In this document: piece after piece, positions 43,845-52,585 of the stretch
Numbering within the stretch: position 1 is the first letter of the stretch
Layout of the letters: each line of letters starts with the position of its first letter
Assembly: GCA_900177435.1 (NCBI GenBank)
Contig: FXAI01000003.1
Location: forward strand, 186,001 to 250,000
DNA: 64,000 bases
Direction: 5' to 3'
Origin: Alteromonadaceae bacterium Bs31
Lineage (GTDB): Bacteria > Pseudomonadota > Gammaproteobacteria > Pseudomonadales > Cellvibrionaceae
Notes under the pieces: model-generated
What the model was told of the DNA's origin: nothing
The model's input: the letters and a program-made list of their open reading frames with translations, nothing else
Database searches by the model: none
Position numbers and translations under genes: made by a program

Positions 43845-44402
43845 ATGAAGCGGAACGTTTTGCCTGTATTTATTTTGCTCTTACTGGCCACCAGCCCATT
43901 TTCACTGGCGGAAAAGGTATACAAGCATGTGGACGAAGACGGCAATGTTACCTACTCCGACGAACCGCCCACAAAGAATGCCAAGCAAATTCAGGTTCCT
44001 TCGATTAATACCGTGCCGGCCATTGAGATCCCGGAAGCAGCCGAAGCTGAGGTGGCAGAGGAAGAGGAAACAGATCCGGCCGCGATTACCCCCTACAACT
44101 TGCGCATCGCCAGCCCTAAAGATGAATATCAGGTAGGCCCCGCAGAACAAATTATCAGCGTATTACTGCTCACCGATAAAAACCTGGAAGACAGGCACTT
44201 CTTCCAACTGCTTATCGATGGCGAAGTTTATGAGCAAGCCAGCAAATCCAACAGCATTAATATTAATGTCCGCCGCAGCCTGCAAGGCAGAAGGTTAATC
44301 ACCGCAGCCATTGTTGATGAAAACGGCACCACTTACGATACCACGCCGCCAATAAGCATCCAGGTTGTGCGTCCCCCGATTCGCCCACGTACCAACCCTT
44401 AA
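43845..44402 (+). CDS. DUF4124-domain exported protein
   Basis: 185 residues with a signal peptide (cut after SLAEK). The DUF4124 pattern EKVYKHVDEDGNVTYSDEPP follows immediately (about 22-60), then an acidic linker (EAAEAEVAEEEETD) and a C-terminal beta domain (about 95-175; ITPYNLRIASPKDEY, HFFQLLIDGEVYEQA). It resembles the gene found between glnA and ntrB in Pseudomonas. Role unknown, probably envelope. ATG at 43845 has a nearby ribosome site (AGAGAG). Confidence 0.9.
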   Translation: MKRNVLPVFILLLLATSPFSLAEKVYKHVDEDGNVTYSDEPPTKNAKQIQVPSINTVPAIEIPEAAEAEVAEEEETDPAAITPYNLRIASPKDEYQVGPAEQIISVLLLTDKNLEDRHFFQLLIDGEVYEQASKSNSININVRRSLQGRRLITAAIVDENGTTYDTTPPISIQVVRPPIRPRTNP

Positions 44403-44406
44403 AAAA

Positions 44407-44421
44407 ACACCAAAATGGTGC
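44407..44421. promoter_or_regulatory. NtrC-like site 1 before ntrB
   Basis: ACACCAAAATGGTGC: CACC-AAAAT-GGTG palindrome with one outer mismatch to the NtrC consensus. It begins 5 bases after the stop of the DUF4124 gene. Confidence 0.6.
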
Positions 44422-44489
44422 GCACAATTTGCGCGCACCACCAATAATGCACCAAAATAAAACAAGCAATTGATGGCTCGTTAGCATTG

Positions 44490-44504
44490 CCACCATATTG
44501 GTGC
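44490..44504. promoter_or_regulatory. NtrC-like site 2 before ntrB
   Basis: CCACCATATTGGTGC: CACC-ATATT-GGTG palindrome with one outer mismatch. It lies 233 bases before the chosen ntrB start. Confidence 0.6.
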
Positions 44505-44736
44505 TATTACTGCAATGCCGGCTGGTGCAAGCTACCCAGCAAAGCGCAGGCGATTTATCGATACAGGCTCACTTTTTCTTCAATCTGAGCATTTTGCGCC
44601 CCGGCCAATCACCAAATCCTTCAATTGTTCGTTTTAATCTCGGCGTCGACCAAGGTCGATAGCGACTCATTCACTTTGATGCGTATTGGTTTGTTTATTG
44701 CATTCCCTTATTACGCCCAGTACTTGGAATCCAGCG

Positions 44737-45801
44737 GTGACTCAACACTATAGCGACCACATTATTCTCGACAGCCTTTTAACAGCAGTGATTGTGTTGA
44801 ACCCAGACTTGGCCATTGCGGACATGAATGTTTCAGCAGAAATGATTCTGAGCGTTAGCGGAGACAAGCAGCGCGGCAAGAGCATAGATACCATTTTTTG
44901 TGCCAACGATGGCACCCCCCAGTCACTGGAACTGGCCCTTAGGGATAACCGCAATTTCACCAAGCGCAAAGCCACTTGGATACTGCATAACCAACAGACC
45001 TTAACGGTGGATTATTCAGTGTCACCCATATCGGATACCGGTGCCGTGGTTATTGAGATTCAGCCGCTGGATCGCCTGCTCCGAATCAGCCGCGAAGAAG
45101 CCATTCTCTCGTCACAGGAGACCTCTCGCAATCTGGTACGCAGTATGGCTCACGAGATAAAAAACCCGCTTGGCGGTATTCGCGGCGCGGCACAACTGCT
45201 CTCTCGAGAGCTGATGAACGAAGAGCACGAAGAATATACGCGCATCATTATCGAGGAAACAGATCGACTGAGAGACCTAGTGGATCGCATGCTGGGGCCG
45301 CATAAGTCAAGCGAGCCCGAGCAGTTAAACGTACATGAAGTACTGGAGCATGTGCGCTCGGTCATCAAGGCCGAAGTTGGCCCCAGTATCGAGGTTGAGC
45401 GGGATTACGACCCGAGTATTCCAGACCTGAATGCCGACCGCTCACAACTAATCCAGGCCGTATTGAATATTGGTCGTAACGCCATACAGGCGCTCACAGA
45501 GAATTTAGACAAAGTAGAGGAAGCCCCGCGAATTACCTTTGCATCACGTATTCAGCGGCGCTACACCATTGGGCGCACTTACCACCCGCTGGTGGCAAAG
45601 ATTTCGGTTGAAGATAACGGGCCGGGAATTCCACCCGAGCTAATAGAAGATATTTTCTTCCCCATGATCACCGGTCGAGCCACCGGCACCGGCTTGGGTT
45701 TGGCCATTGCGCAGAACCTTATGAGCCAGCACGGCGGCCTGATCGAATGCTCGAGCCGCAAAGGCAGAACACAATTTACCATTTATTTACCGTTGGAATA
45801 A
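44737..45801 (+). CDS. ntrB: Nitrogen-regulation sensor kinase NtrB
   Basis: About 354 residues from the GTG at 44737 (GGA upstream; MTQHYSDHIILDSLLTAVIV is the usual NtrB start); a TTG at 44686 extends the frame without resemblance. A PAS-like N-domain (about 5-110) precedes the phosphoacceptor His139 in SMAHEIKNPLGGIRGAAQLL, then N box (VLNIGRNAIQALTE), G1 (VEDNGPGIPPELIEDIF) and G2 (TGTGLGLAIAQNL). Cytoplasmic, no membrane helices. It phosphorylates NtrC when nitrogen is short, under PII control. The ntrC gene starts 4 bases later. Confidence 0.96.
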   Translation: MTQHYSDHIILDSLLTAVIVLNPDLAIADMNVSAEMILSVSGDKQRGKSIDTIFCANDGTPQSLELALRDNRNFTKRKATWILHNQQTLTVDYSVSPISDTGAVVIEIQPLDRLLRISREEAILSSQETSRNLVRSMAHEIKNPLGGIRGAAQLLSRELMNEEHEEYTRIIIEETDRLRDLVDRMLGPHKSSEPEQLNVHEVLEHVRSVIKAEVGPSIEVERDYDPSIPDLNADRSQLIQAVLNIGRNAIQALTENLDKVEEAPRITFASRIQRRYTIGRTYHPLVAKISVEDNGPGIPPELIEDIFFPMITGRATGTGLGLAIAQNLMSQHGGLIECSSRKGRTQFTIYLPLE

Positions 45802-45805
45802 AAAC

Positions 45806-47221
45806 ATGCATAAGCCAAATCTAGTCTGGATTATTGATGATGACCGCTCCATCCGATGGGTATTGGAGAAGGCGCTGCAGCAATCTGGCATCGCTACCCA
45901 GAGCTTTGAGAATGGTGACAAGGCCATTGCAGAAATCGGCAGAGGCAAGCCCGATGCCATTATCAGTGATGTTCGTATGCCGGGAACAGACGGCTTAACT
46001 CTGCTCTCGAATCTGCACAACGAGCACCCCAGCCTGCCCATCATCATCATGACCGCTCACTCGGATTTAGAAAGCGCTGTTTCAGCTTATCAGGGCGGTG
46101 CATTTGAATACCTGCCCAAGCCATTCGATGTGGATGAGGCCGTGGCGGTAACCCAGCGCGCCCTGGCACACGCCAGCGAACAACAACAGGAAGCAGAAGA
46201 GCCAGAGGCCGTGCTCGATACCGAAATTATTGGTGAAGCGCCAGCAATGCAGGAGGTCTTTCGCGCAATTGGCCGCCTGTCACAGTCCAACATTACCGTA
46301 CTGATTAACGGCGAATCGGGCACAGGTAAAGAACTGGTTGCCCGCGCATTGCATAAGCACAGCCCTCGCAAAGAGGGGCCTTTCATTGCCTTGAATATGG
46401 CGGCCATTCCACGCGATTTAATTGAATCGGAATTATTCGGCCACGAGAAAGGCGCCTTTACCGGTGCCGGCGCGCAACGCCAGGGTCGATTCCAGCAGGC
46501 CGATGGCGGCACGCTCTTTTTAGACGAGATCGGCGATATGCCGGCAGAAACTCAAACTCGTTTACTGCGCGTATTGGCCGACGGCGAGTTTTATCGAGTA
46601 GGTGGCCACACGCCGATAAAGGTGGACGTACGCATCATCGCTGCCACCCACCAAAACCTGGAAACACTGGTGGAAGACAACCGCTTCAGGGAGGATCTTT
46701 TCCACCGCCTGAATGTTATCCGAATACATCTGCCGAAAATGGCCGACAGGCGTGAGGATATACCCAAGCTGGCCCAGCACTTCTTACGCAAAGCCGCCAG
46801 CGAACTGGAAGTGGAGCCCAAGCTGCTCACCGCAGAAACAGAAGCCTACCTCGCCACACTAAGCTGGCCCGGAAACGTTCGCCAACTGGAGAACACCTGC
46901 CGCTGGATCACGGTAATGGCCTCCGGCCGAGAAGTTCACGTTCAGGACTTACCGCCTGAGCTGATGGAGGTAAAACGCAATGAAGCCCCAAGCGGAGACT
47001 GGGACAAAGCACTGCGCCACTGGGCCGACCAAGCCCTCGCCTGCGGTCAAAAAGACATACTCGGGGAAGCAGTACCTACTTTCGAGAAAGCACTCATTGA
47101 AACGGCACTCAAGCATACTGCTGGGAGAAAGCGCGATGCAGCCAATCTGCTTGGCTGGGGCAGAAATACGCTCACCCGCAAGCTCAAAGAGCTGGGCATG
47201 GCAAGTGCGGACGAAGATTAA
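45806..47221 (+). CDS. ntrC: Nitrogen-regulation response regulator NtrC
   Basis: 471 residues. The receiver (1-120) has the phosphoacceptor Asp55 (ISDVRMPG) and WIIDDDRS. The AAA+ sigma-54 activation domain (about 140-370) has Walker A GESGTGKE, the GAFTGA loop (KGAFTGAGAQRQG) and DEIGDMPAETQTRLLRVL. A Fis-type HTH closes the protein (ALKHTAGRKRDAANLLGWGRNTLTRKLKEL). It activates sigma-54 promoters; candidate targets in this window are glnII, glnA and its own operon. A perfect hairpin follows. Confidence 0.97.
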   Translation: MHKPNLVWIIDDDRSIRWVLEKALQQSGIATQSFENGDKAIAEIGRGKPDAIISDVRMPGTDGLTLLSNLHNEHPSLPIIIMTAHSDLESAVSAYQGGAFEYLPKPFDVDEAVAVTQRALAHASEQQQEAEEPEAVLDTEIIGEAPAMQEVFRAIGRLSQSNITVLINGESGTGKELVARALHKHSPRKEGPFIALNMAAIPRDLIESELFGHEKGAFTGAGAQRQGRFQQADGGTLFLDEIGDMPAETQTRLLRVLADGEFYRVGGHTPIKVDVRIIAATHQNLETLVEDNRFREDLFHRLNVIRIHLPKMADRREDIPKLAQHFLRKAASELEVEPKLLTAETEAYLATLSWPGNVRQLENTCRWITVMASGREVHVQDLPPELMEVKRNEAPSGDWDKALRHWADQALACGQKDILGEAVPTFEKALIETALKHTAGRKRDAANLLGWGRNTLTRKLKELGMASADED

Positions 47222-47227
47222 TACTGA

Positions 47228-47255
47228 AAATGCCACTCAGCGCTGAGTGGCATTT
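47228..47255. terminator. Hairpin terminator after ntrC
   Basis: A perfectly symmetrical sequence (47229-47254; ATGCCACTC arms with AGCGCT between) flanked by AAA and TTT lies 8 bases after the ntrC stop. Confidence 0.8.
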
Positions 47256-47281
47256 GCTCCCTTCTTGCACGTCCTTTTGCC

Positions 47282-47743
47282 CTAGCGGCATTTATAAAAC
47301 GGCACTTCTATCCATACAGTACTATAGCCCTTATCCTTCACCCGAAAACACTGTCCACCACGCCCCCATTGGTACCAGGAATACTTGGTCGCGTGATGCC
47401 TGTTCCTGCTGCTACCTACCCAGTGATTATCCCCATGCCCACAGTGCTTATAATGTTTGTGTGCCGCGTGGTGCCTGCTCTTTACTGAATACCGCGGCTG
47501 TTGATAATGGTCTCTCCGGTGAGAGCGATGCTGACCGGAATCTGAACGATGGCTACTCACTTGTCGCTCGTGCCTGTGCCTCGAAGTACCGTGCACGCTT
47601 CGGCGCTCGCTTTTGCTGGCATGCTGCGAATGCTTCTCCTTGCCGGAACGGTGGTGCCTGCCGCCATCCTCGCCGCGCGCATGAGCTGCGCCGGCAAACA
47701 CCAGCACAATGGTCAACATCATAAAAGTTAGGTAGGTTTTCAT
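47282..47743 (-). CDS. Histidine-rich secreted protein
   Basis: 153 residues with a good signal peptide (about 1-22, cut near AHARGEDG) and a GAGGGA ribosome site. The mature part to about residue 110 is dominated by His, Arg, Ser and Lys (GRHHRSGKEKHSQH, HAAHKHYKHCGHGDNH), followed by an aromatic C-terminus with three Cys (FRVKDKGYSTVWIEVPFYKCR). It could bind metal ions, but no family is recognised. A plus-strand ORF over the same bases lacks these features and I discard it. It lies between ntrC and a sensor kinase on the minus strand. Confidence 0.75.
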   Translation of the reverse strand: MKTYLTFMMLTIVLVFAGAAHARGEDGGRHHRSGKEKHSQHASKSERRSVHGTSRHRHERQVSSHRSDSGQHRSHRRDHYQQPRYSVKSRHHAAHKHYKHCGHGDNHWVGSSRNRHHATKYSWYQWGRGGQCFRVKDKGYSTVWIEVPFYKCR

Positions 47744-47800
47744 ACTCTGTCCCTCGTCTGCTTTTGTTTGGCAGGCCCAGTGTATGAAATGGGGTATGAA

Positions 47801-49183
47801 CTAGTGCTGAATAGCGTCTTGCTCTTGCTGGCTCTCAGCTAACACAGGCACAGATGGCAGTAAAATTTCGATTAGCAGCTGCTCTTGGTTTGGGCTACTG
47901 ATATGAATACTGCCTTGGTGCAGCTCCACCAGGCGTGCTGTGATGGCGAGCCCCAAGCCTGATACACCACTATCGACAGTAGCGACGATACTTGTTTCTC
48001 CGCCCACATTTATCAGCGCCTCCAACACATTTACCGCAATATTGCAGTCTTTAATCCTGAGGCTAACACAGCACCACGATTCTTTCGCCTCACTTGGGTA
48101 GCACTCCACCACAATGCCTGAGGCCTCGGTGTGACGGATAAAATATTCGAACAAGAGACGAAAAATCTTGGGCAACTTAATCAGGTCGCCAATCATTTGG
48201 AAGGGCTCCAGCCTTGCAATGGCGAGCGTCTTGTTCGACTGCGAATCAATAGTGGAGGAATAATGACTCAGTTCACCACTCACTACCTCCGACAACTCGA
48301 CAGGCTGCCAGTTAAGTCGCTTTTCCTGATTGTCCAGATTGGCCAGCTCTAGCAAATCGTTAATCACCTTCAATAGCGTTTGGCCGTTGCGATGAATACC
48401 TTCCAACATCTCCATTTGTCGCTCTGGCTCGCTTATCTTTCGCAATACCATTCGCCGGGAAAAACCAATAATACTATTAAGCGGTGTACGCAATTGATGG
48501 CTCATATTGGACAGAAACCGCGTTTTAGCCTGGTTGGATTCTAAGGCCAGTTTTTCCGCAACCCGCCTGGACTGTATTTCTTTTTCTACTTTCCGTACTT
48601 GAGCATTTATCTGCTGCTCGTATTCTTCAAACTGGCTAAAAAAGGCATATATACAGAGCGATAAGGTAAGTAGCTGCGCCAGCACGTGGATATAATCCTG
48701 GCTCTTCTGAAACTCCATGGGGGTTCTATTGCTCAGCCCGATGTCGCCCATATTCAAGCCGACAATACCCGCTAAAACCAACATGGCAATAGCCGCCCAG
48801 AAACTAAACACCCGCTGCCCTCCAAGCAGAGCGCTTAGGCAGGGTAGGAGCAATAGCCAAGCAGTGGCGACATTGTGAACACCTCCGGAGGTATACATTG
48901 CTGTAGTTGCGGTCAGCGCATAGCCCAACAAATACACGTGCACGGCTTTCAAAAGCTGACCCGACACACTGAGCCAAAGGGAAAGCAGGCAACACAACAG
49001 TAAAAATATCAGGGAAAAAACGCGCTCGTGTACTTGCCACTCAAGGGCGCGAATTAAAAACAGCAGGCCCAGCGTAAGGCCAAGAATCTGGCAGATACGA
49101 AGCTGGCGACTGTTGCGGCCGCTCGCCTTATAAAACAGCAGTACCGAAAGCTTTTCATCTAAAGGGCTGTTAGGGGATGACAT
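47801..49183 (-). CDS. Membrane sensor histidine kinase with degenerate ATP-binding site
   Basis: 460 residues. Six hydrophobic segments lie between about 30 and 190, then a coiled coil (about 190-225) and a HisKA dimerisation domain with phosphoacceptor His (SNMSHQLRTPLNSIIG, about residue 231). The catalytic domain is atypical: the N box lacks its Asn (LFEYFIRHTEASG) and the G1 Asp-x-Gly-x-Gly is missing (RIKDCNIAVNVLEAL), while the G2 motif (SGLGLAITARLVELH) remains. It may be a weak or regulatory kinase. There is no adjacent response regulator; ntrC is divergent. Ligand unknown. Confidence 0.88.
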   Translation of the reverse strand: MSSPNSPLDEKLSVLLFYKASGRNSRQLRICQILGLTLGLLFLIRALEWQVHERVFSLIFLLLCCLLSLWLSVSGQLLKAVHVYLLGYALTATTAMYTSGGVHNVATAWLLLLPCLSALLGGQRVFSFWAAIAMLVLAGIVGLNMGDIGLSNRTPMEFQKSQDYIHVLAQLLTLSLCIYAFFSQFEEYEQQINAQVRKVEKEIQSRRVAEKLALESNQAKTRFLSNMSHQLRTPLNSIIGFSRRMVLRKISEPERQMEMLEGIHRNGQTLLKVINDLLELANLDNQEKRLNWQPVELSEVVSGELSHYSSTIDSQSNKTLAIARLEPFQMIGDLIKLPKIFRLLFEYFIRHTEASGIVVECYPSEAKESWCCVSLRIKDCNIAVNVLEALINVGGETSIVATVDSGVSGLGLAITARLVELHQGSIHISSPNQEQLLIEILLPSVPVLAESQQEQDAIQH

Positions 49184-49280
49184 GAATCCACATTTGAGTA
49201 ATGTTTACCCCATAGTATGGACTCAGTATCGCTTTTGTCGCCACTTTGAAAGGCGATGGAATTGAAAAAAAGCGAAGCTA

Positions 49281-49317
49281 AGTAAAAGAAGGCGGTGTTT
49301 TACAGCCTTCTTTTACT
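49281..49317 (-). terminator. Terminator of secB
   Basis: A 13-bp stem AGTAAAAGAAGGC / GCCTTCTTTTACT with an 11-base loop lies 50 bases beyond the secB stop on the minus strand; its 3' arm ends in T's in both directions. Confidence 0.8.
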
Positions 49318-49367
49318 TTATTGCGGTGTATTATTACCGCGTAGCTACTAGTTTTTTGAACAGCCTG

Positions 49368-49871
49368 CTAGTGCTGCTGGTCTTGAGCCGCCTCAGATTC
49401 TGCTTTAGCTTTCGCTGCAGCCTGGGCAAAAAGCATATCAAAATTAATAGGAGGTAGCGCAAGAGGAGGAAAGCCACCGCGCAGGGCAAGATTATCGATA
49501 GCCTCTCGGGCATAAGGGAAGAGAATCTGCGGACAAACGGAGGTAAGCGCGTGTTGCAGCTGCATGCCGTCGAGACCTGCTACTTCGAATATGCCAGCCT
49601 GATGTACCTCGGCCAGGAACGCCGTCTTGTCATCGTCCATTTTTACAGTAACAGTTAACTTCAAAACCACTTCAAAATGTAAATCATCAAGCTTCTCTAC
49701 CTGTGTATTGAGGTCTTGATTTACCTTTGGTTGCCACTGGGTAGCAAAAACTTTTGCCCCTTGTGGCGCCTCAAAAGACAAGTCTTTAACAAAAACACGT
49801 TTTATTCCAAACTGAGGCTGGGGCGCATCACCTTGCGCAGCTTGTTCTGGTGTTTGATTTTCTTCGGTCAT
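49368..49871 (-). CDS. secB: Protein-export chaperone SecB
   Basis: 167 residues (usual about 155). The core [22 protein letters not shown] matches SecB, followed by [27 protein letters not shown] and [34 protein letters not shown]. SecB holds unfolded preproteins and passes them to SecA; it is a cytoplasmic tetramer. The N-terminus has a Q/A/P-rich extension ([18 protein letters not shown]) and the C-terminus an Ala/Glu tail. It follows the rhodanese-fold gene by 66 bases on the same strand, as in many gammaproteobacteria. Confidence 0.97.
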   Translation of the reverse strand: MTEENQTPEQAAQGDAPQPQFGIKRVFVKDLSFEAPQGAKVFATQWQPKVNQDLNTQVEKLDDLHFEVVLKLTVTVKMDDDKTAFLAEVHQAGIFEVAGLDGMQLQHALTSVCPQILFPYAREAIDNLALRGGFPPLALPPINFDMLFAQAAAKAKAESEAAQDQQH

Positions 49872-49937
49872 AGTGGAACCTATTTTTTAGCTGTTTTATG
49901 TGTATGCACACCTAGGTGAGGACGAGCCAAGCCTTTA

Positions 49938-50357
49938 TCAAGCTTTAACAACAGGGAGATTCTGGCTTTGCCATTCAGCCATACCACCCTGCATGCGACT
50001 TACGGTAAAACCCTTATCTTTGAGCGTTTTACCCGCAGCGCCGGAGTGCTGCCCCATTTTATCGACCACGATGATGGTCTTATCGCGGTGCTTCTCCAGT
50101 TCGGAAGCGCGATCCGCCAGCTTGGCGTAAGGGATATGTATGGCATCAACAATATGCCCCACAGAAAACTCTTTCTTATCACGCACGTCTAGCAAGACCG
50201 CTTCGCCTTTATTGATCAGGCGCGTAATTTCATGGTGAGAAAGGGCCGCTCCCCCCTTCCTGCCTTCAACCACAATAAGTGCGGCCACTAGCACTGAGAG
50301 AATGGAGATCAGTATCCATTGTTCGGCTAAGAAAGCCGTTAAAGCCGTAAAATCCAC
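49938..50357 (-). CDS. yibN: Membrane-anchored rhodanese-fold protein (YibN-like)
   Basis: 139 residues. One N-terminal helix (about 10-30; EQWILISILSVLVAALIVV) is followed by a rhodanese domain (about 38-139; LSHHEITRLINKGEAVLLDVRDKKEFSVGHI, KGFTVSRMQGGMAEWQSQNLPVV). The catalytic Cys position holds Asp (IIVVDKMGQHSG), and the protein has no Cys at all, so it cannot be a sulfurtransferase. E. coli YibN also has Asp here, so this may be family-typical. The position between secB and gpm is conserved. Role unknown, perhaps linked to membrane-protein insertion. Confidence 0.9.
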   Translation of the reverse strand: MDFTALTAFLAEQWILISILSVLVAALIVVEGRKGGAALSHHEITRLINKGEAVLLDVRDKKEFSVGHIVDAIHIPYAKLADRASELEKHRDKTIIVVDKMGQHSGAAGKTLKDKGFTVSRMQGGMAEWQSQNLPVVKA

Positions 50358-50456
50358 GGAATTGGAACCTTTTTATAAACCTATGATGGGGGCGGGAGTA
50401 TACACGAAACTTCGCGACGGACGTGATAGTCCGGCGCGAGCTCTGGAGCAGATGTA

Positions 50457-51203
50457 TTACTTAGCCTTACCCTGTTTAGCCACTGCGTCCATCATCGCCT
50501 TAATGGCTTCCGGGTCGCCCAGGTAGTTCTTGCTGATTGGGTTCAGGTCTTTGTCCAGCTCGTATACCAGTGGCACACCCGTTGGAATGTTTAGCTCAAG
50601 TACTTCTTCATCGCTCATACCGTCCAGATATTTCACCAGCGCACGCAGGCTGTTGCCGTGAGCAGCGATAATAACGCGCTTGCCATCCAGAATGGAGGGA
50701 CGGATAACATCGTGCCAGTAGGGCAGAACTCGGTCGATGGTAAGCTTAAGGCTCTCTGCACGGGGCAAAATACGGGGGTCTATGCCCTGATAGCGGCGAT
50801 CACTGCCGGGGAAGTGTTCACTGTCTGTGTCTACCGCCGGAGGTGGAACATCGAAGCTGCGACGCCAAATTTTAACTTGCTCATCGCCGTGCTTAGCGGC
50901 GGTTTCCGCTTTGTCCATGCCAGTGAGCGCACCGTAGTGACGCTCATTCAAACGCCAGTGGCGCTCGGTTGGCAGCCACATCATGCCCATTTCCTCTAAT
51001 GCCAGAGAGAGCGTGCGCATCGCTCGGGTCAGTACCGAGGAATAGGCCAGGTCGAAATCGAAACCGGCTTCCTTCAATAGACGTCCGCCGTTACGCGCCT
51101 GCTGAACACCCGCTTCGGTCAGATCAACGTCATGCCAACCTGTAAATCGGTTTTCCAGGTTCCACTGGCTTTCACCGTGGCGAATCAATACCAATTTGTA
51201 CAT
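50457..51203 (-). CDS. gpmA: 2,3-bisphosphoglycerate-dependent phosphoglycerate mutase
   Basis: 248 residues from the ATG at 51203 (GAGG upstream), the usual GpmA length. The open frame extends 39 codons upstream without resemblance. [27 protein letters not shown] holds the phospho-His (His10) and RHG motif; [22 protein letters not shown] is typical. The enzyme interconverts 3- and 2-phosphoglycerate in glycolysis. In many relatives this slot (yibN-gpm-envC-ctpA) holds the cofactor-independent gpmI instead. It is divergent from envC. Confidence 0.97.
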   Translation of the reverse strand: MYKLVLIRHGESQWNLENRFTGWHDVDLTEAGVQQARNGGRLLKEAGFDFDLAYSSVLTRAMRTLSLALEEMGMMWLPTERHWRLNERHYGALTGMDKAETAAKHGDEQVKIWRRSFDVPPPAVDTDSEHFPGSDRRYQGIDPRILPRAESLKLTIDRVLPYWHDVIRPSILDGKRVIIAAHGNSLRALVKYLDGMSDEEVLELNIPTGVPLVYELDKDLNPISKNYLGDPEAIKAMMDAVAKQGKAK

Positions 51204-51352
51204 ATAACAGCCTCTCTGCAAGATAGTTTTTTCGCGCGCAATGATCCTAGATTGGGGCTCAAAAATCCAGACAGATTGGCGATTGAGATCAAAAAGCCGG
51301 GTATCAATAATCAAGGACACAGCAAAACTAATTTTGCGTTAAACTTTAGCCC

Positions 51353-52525
51353 ATGAAACTGATGCCAGAACAATTCAAGCTCCCACGCCTACTCTCCCCG
51401 TTACTTTGCGTTTTGCTATGCATTGCAAGCCACTGCGCCTATGCCGATGATGCAGAGGAGAGAGCCAAGCTTGAGCGCATTAAAAAAGCGATGGCTGAGC
51501 TCAAAGCAGAGCTGGAAGCAACCAAGAGCAGTCGAGACGAGCTACTGAAAACCCTGGAAGGCTCGGAGAAAAATATTGGCGACTTAAACCAGAAAGCAAA
51601 CCAATTAAAGAAAGAGCTGGATGAGCGCCAACAAAATTTGAAGGGCATGCGAGAAGAGCGCAGCCAACTGCAAGGTAAAAAGCGAGAGCAGCAGGCACAG
51701 GTAGGCCAGCACATTAACGCAGCCTACCGCTTGGGCCAGCAAAGCAGCGTAAGGCTAATTCTCAACCAACAGGATCCAACCACTGTTGCCCGCAACATGA
51801 AGTACTACAACTATATTATCGAAGCGCGAGCCGACAAGATTGACGACTTCGCCACGACCATCGCACGCATCAATACTCTGGAACCTGAGATCGCGTACCA
51901 GGCCGAAAAACTCGAAAGCAACCACCGGGAACTGAGTAGAAAAAAAGAACAGTTAGTCAGCGCTCAGCAGCAACGTAAATCCACCCTCGGCAAATTGAAT
52001 AAAAATATCTCCACACAAGGGCAAGAGCTAAAAGCCATGCAACGCGACCGCTCCCGGCTGGAGACCCTGCTAAACGAAGTTGCGGAATGGTTGAACGAAA
52101 TAGATATTCCACGCTCCTCATCGGACAGCTTTGCTTCCGCCAAAGGCAAGCTACCCTGGCCCGCCGCAGGGAAAGTGGTCAAGCACTTCGGTACATCGAG
52201 AGTGGCCAACAAAATGCGCTGGCAGGGCATGCTGATAAGGTCGAACTCCGGCAGCCCGGTGTCCGCTGTTCACTATGGCCGCATTGTTTTTTCCGACTAC
52301 CTGCGCGGCCATGGCCTACTGATTATCGTTGATCACGGCGGCGGCTACATGAGCCTGTATGCCCACAACCAAGCGCTCTACAAAGAACTTGGCGAATGGG
52401 TTGACCGCGGTGAAGTGATTGCATCCGTGGGCAATACCGGTGGCCTGCAGAGTTCTGCACTGTATTTTGAACTGCGCTATCAGGGTCAACCAACTAACCC
52501 TAAAACCTGGTTCAGACCGGCTTAA
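51353..52525 (+). CDS. envC: Murein hydrolase activator EnvC (degenerate LytM/M23)
   Basis: 390 residues. A signal peptide (about 1-31) is followed by a long coiled coil (about 33-245; LERIKKAMAELKAELEATK) and a C-terminal LytM/M23 domain (about 265-388; LPWPAAGKVVKHFGTSR, LIIVDHGGGYMSLYAHN, LYFELRYQGQPTNP). Some zinc ligands of active M23 enzymes are replaced (LYFELRY where HxE-like is expected), so it should activate AmiA/B-type amidases at the septum, not cut murein. It is the first of envC-ctpA-yibQ. Confidence 0.93.
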   Translation: MKLMPEQFKLPRLLSPLLCVLLCIASHCAYADDAEERAKLERIKKAMAELKAELEATKSSRDELLKTLEGSEKNIGDLNQKANQLKKELDERQQNLKGMREERSQLQGKKREQQAQVGQHINAAYRLGQQSSVRLILNQQDPTTVARNMKYYNYIIEARADKIDDFATTIARINTLEPEIAYQAEKLESNHRELSRKKEQLVSAQQQRKSTLGKLNKNISTQGQELKAMQRDRSRLETLLNEVAEWLNEIDIPRSSSDSFASAKGKLPWPAAGKVVKHFGTSRVANKMRWQGMLIRSNSGSPVSAVHYGRIVFSDYLRGHGLLIIVDHGGGYMSLYAHNQALYKELGEWVDRGEVIASVGNTGGLQSSALYFELRYQGQPTNPKTWFRPA

Positions 52526-52585
52526 AAATTACATAATTAACGAATTTTTCATCGATAACTATCTTTGCTCCCCAGGAGATTAACT

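Larger units (their letters stand above)
44403..44736 (+). promoter_or_regulatory. ntrBC control region with two NtrC-like dyads
   Basis: 334 bases without a gene. 44407-44421 (ACACCAAAATGGTGC) and 44490-44504 (CCACCATATTGGTGC) each differ by one base from GCACC-N5-GGTGC, with the CACC...GGTG core perfectly symmetrical. Further GCACC / GGTGC half-sites lie between them. Their centres are 83 bp apart. Confidence 0.6.

Noticed and set aside
47230-47724. 164-codon plus-strand ORF opposite the His-rich gene
   Set aside because: It has no signal peptide or ribosome site and starts inside the ntrC terminator. The minus-strand ORF has both.
51204-51320. Longer gpmA start (39 extra codons)
   Set aside because: No ribosome site and no similarity to phosphoglycerate mutase; the ATG at 51203 has GAGG upstream and gives the usual length.
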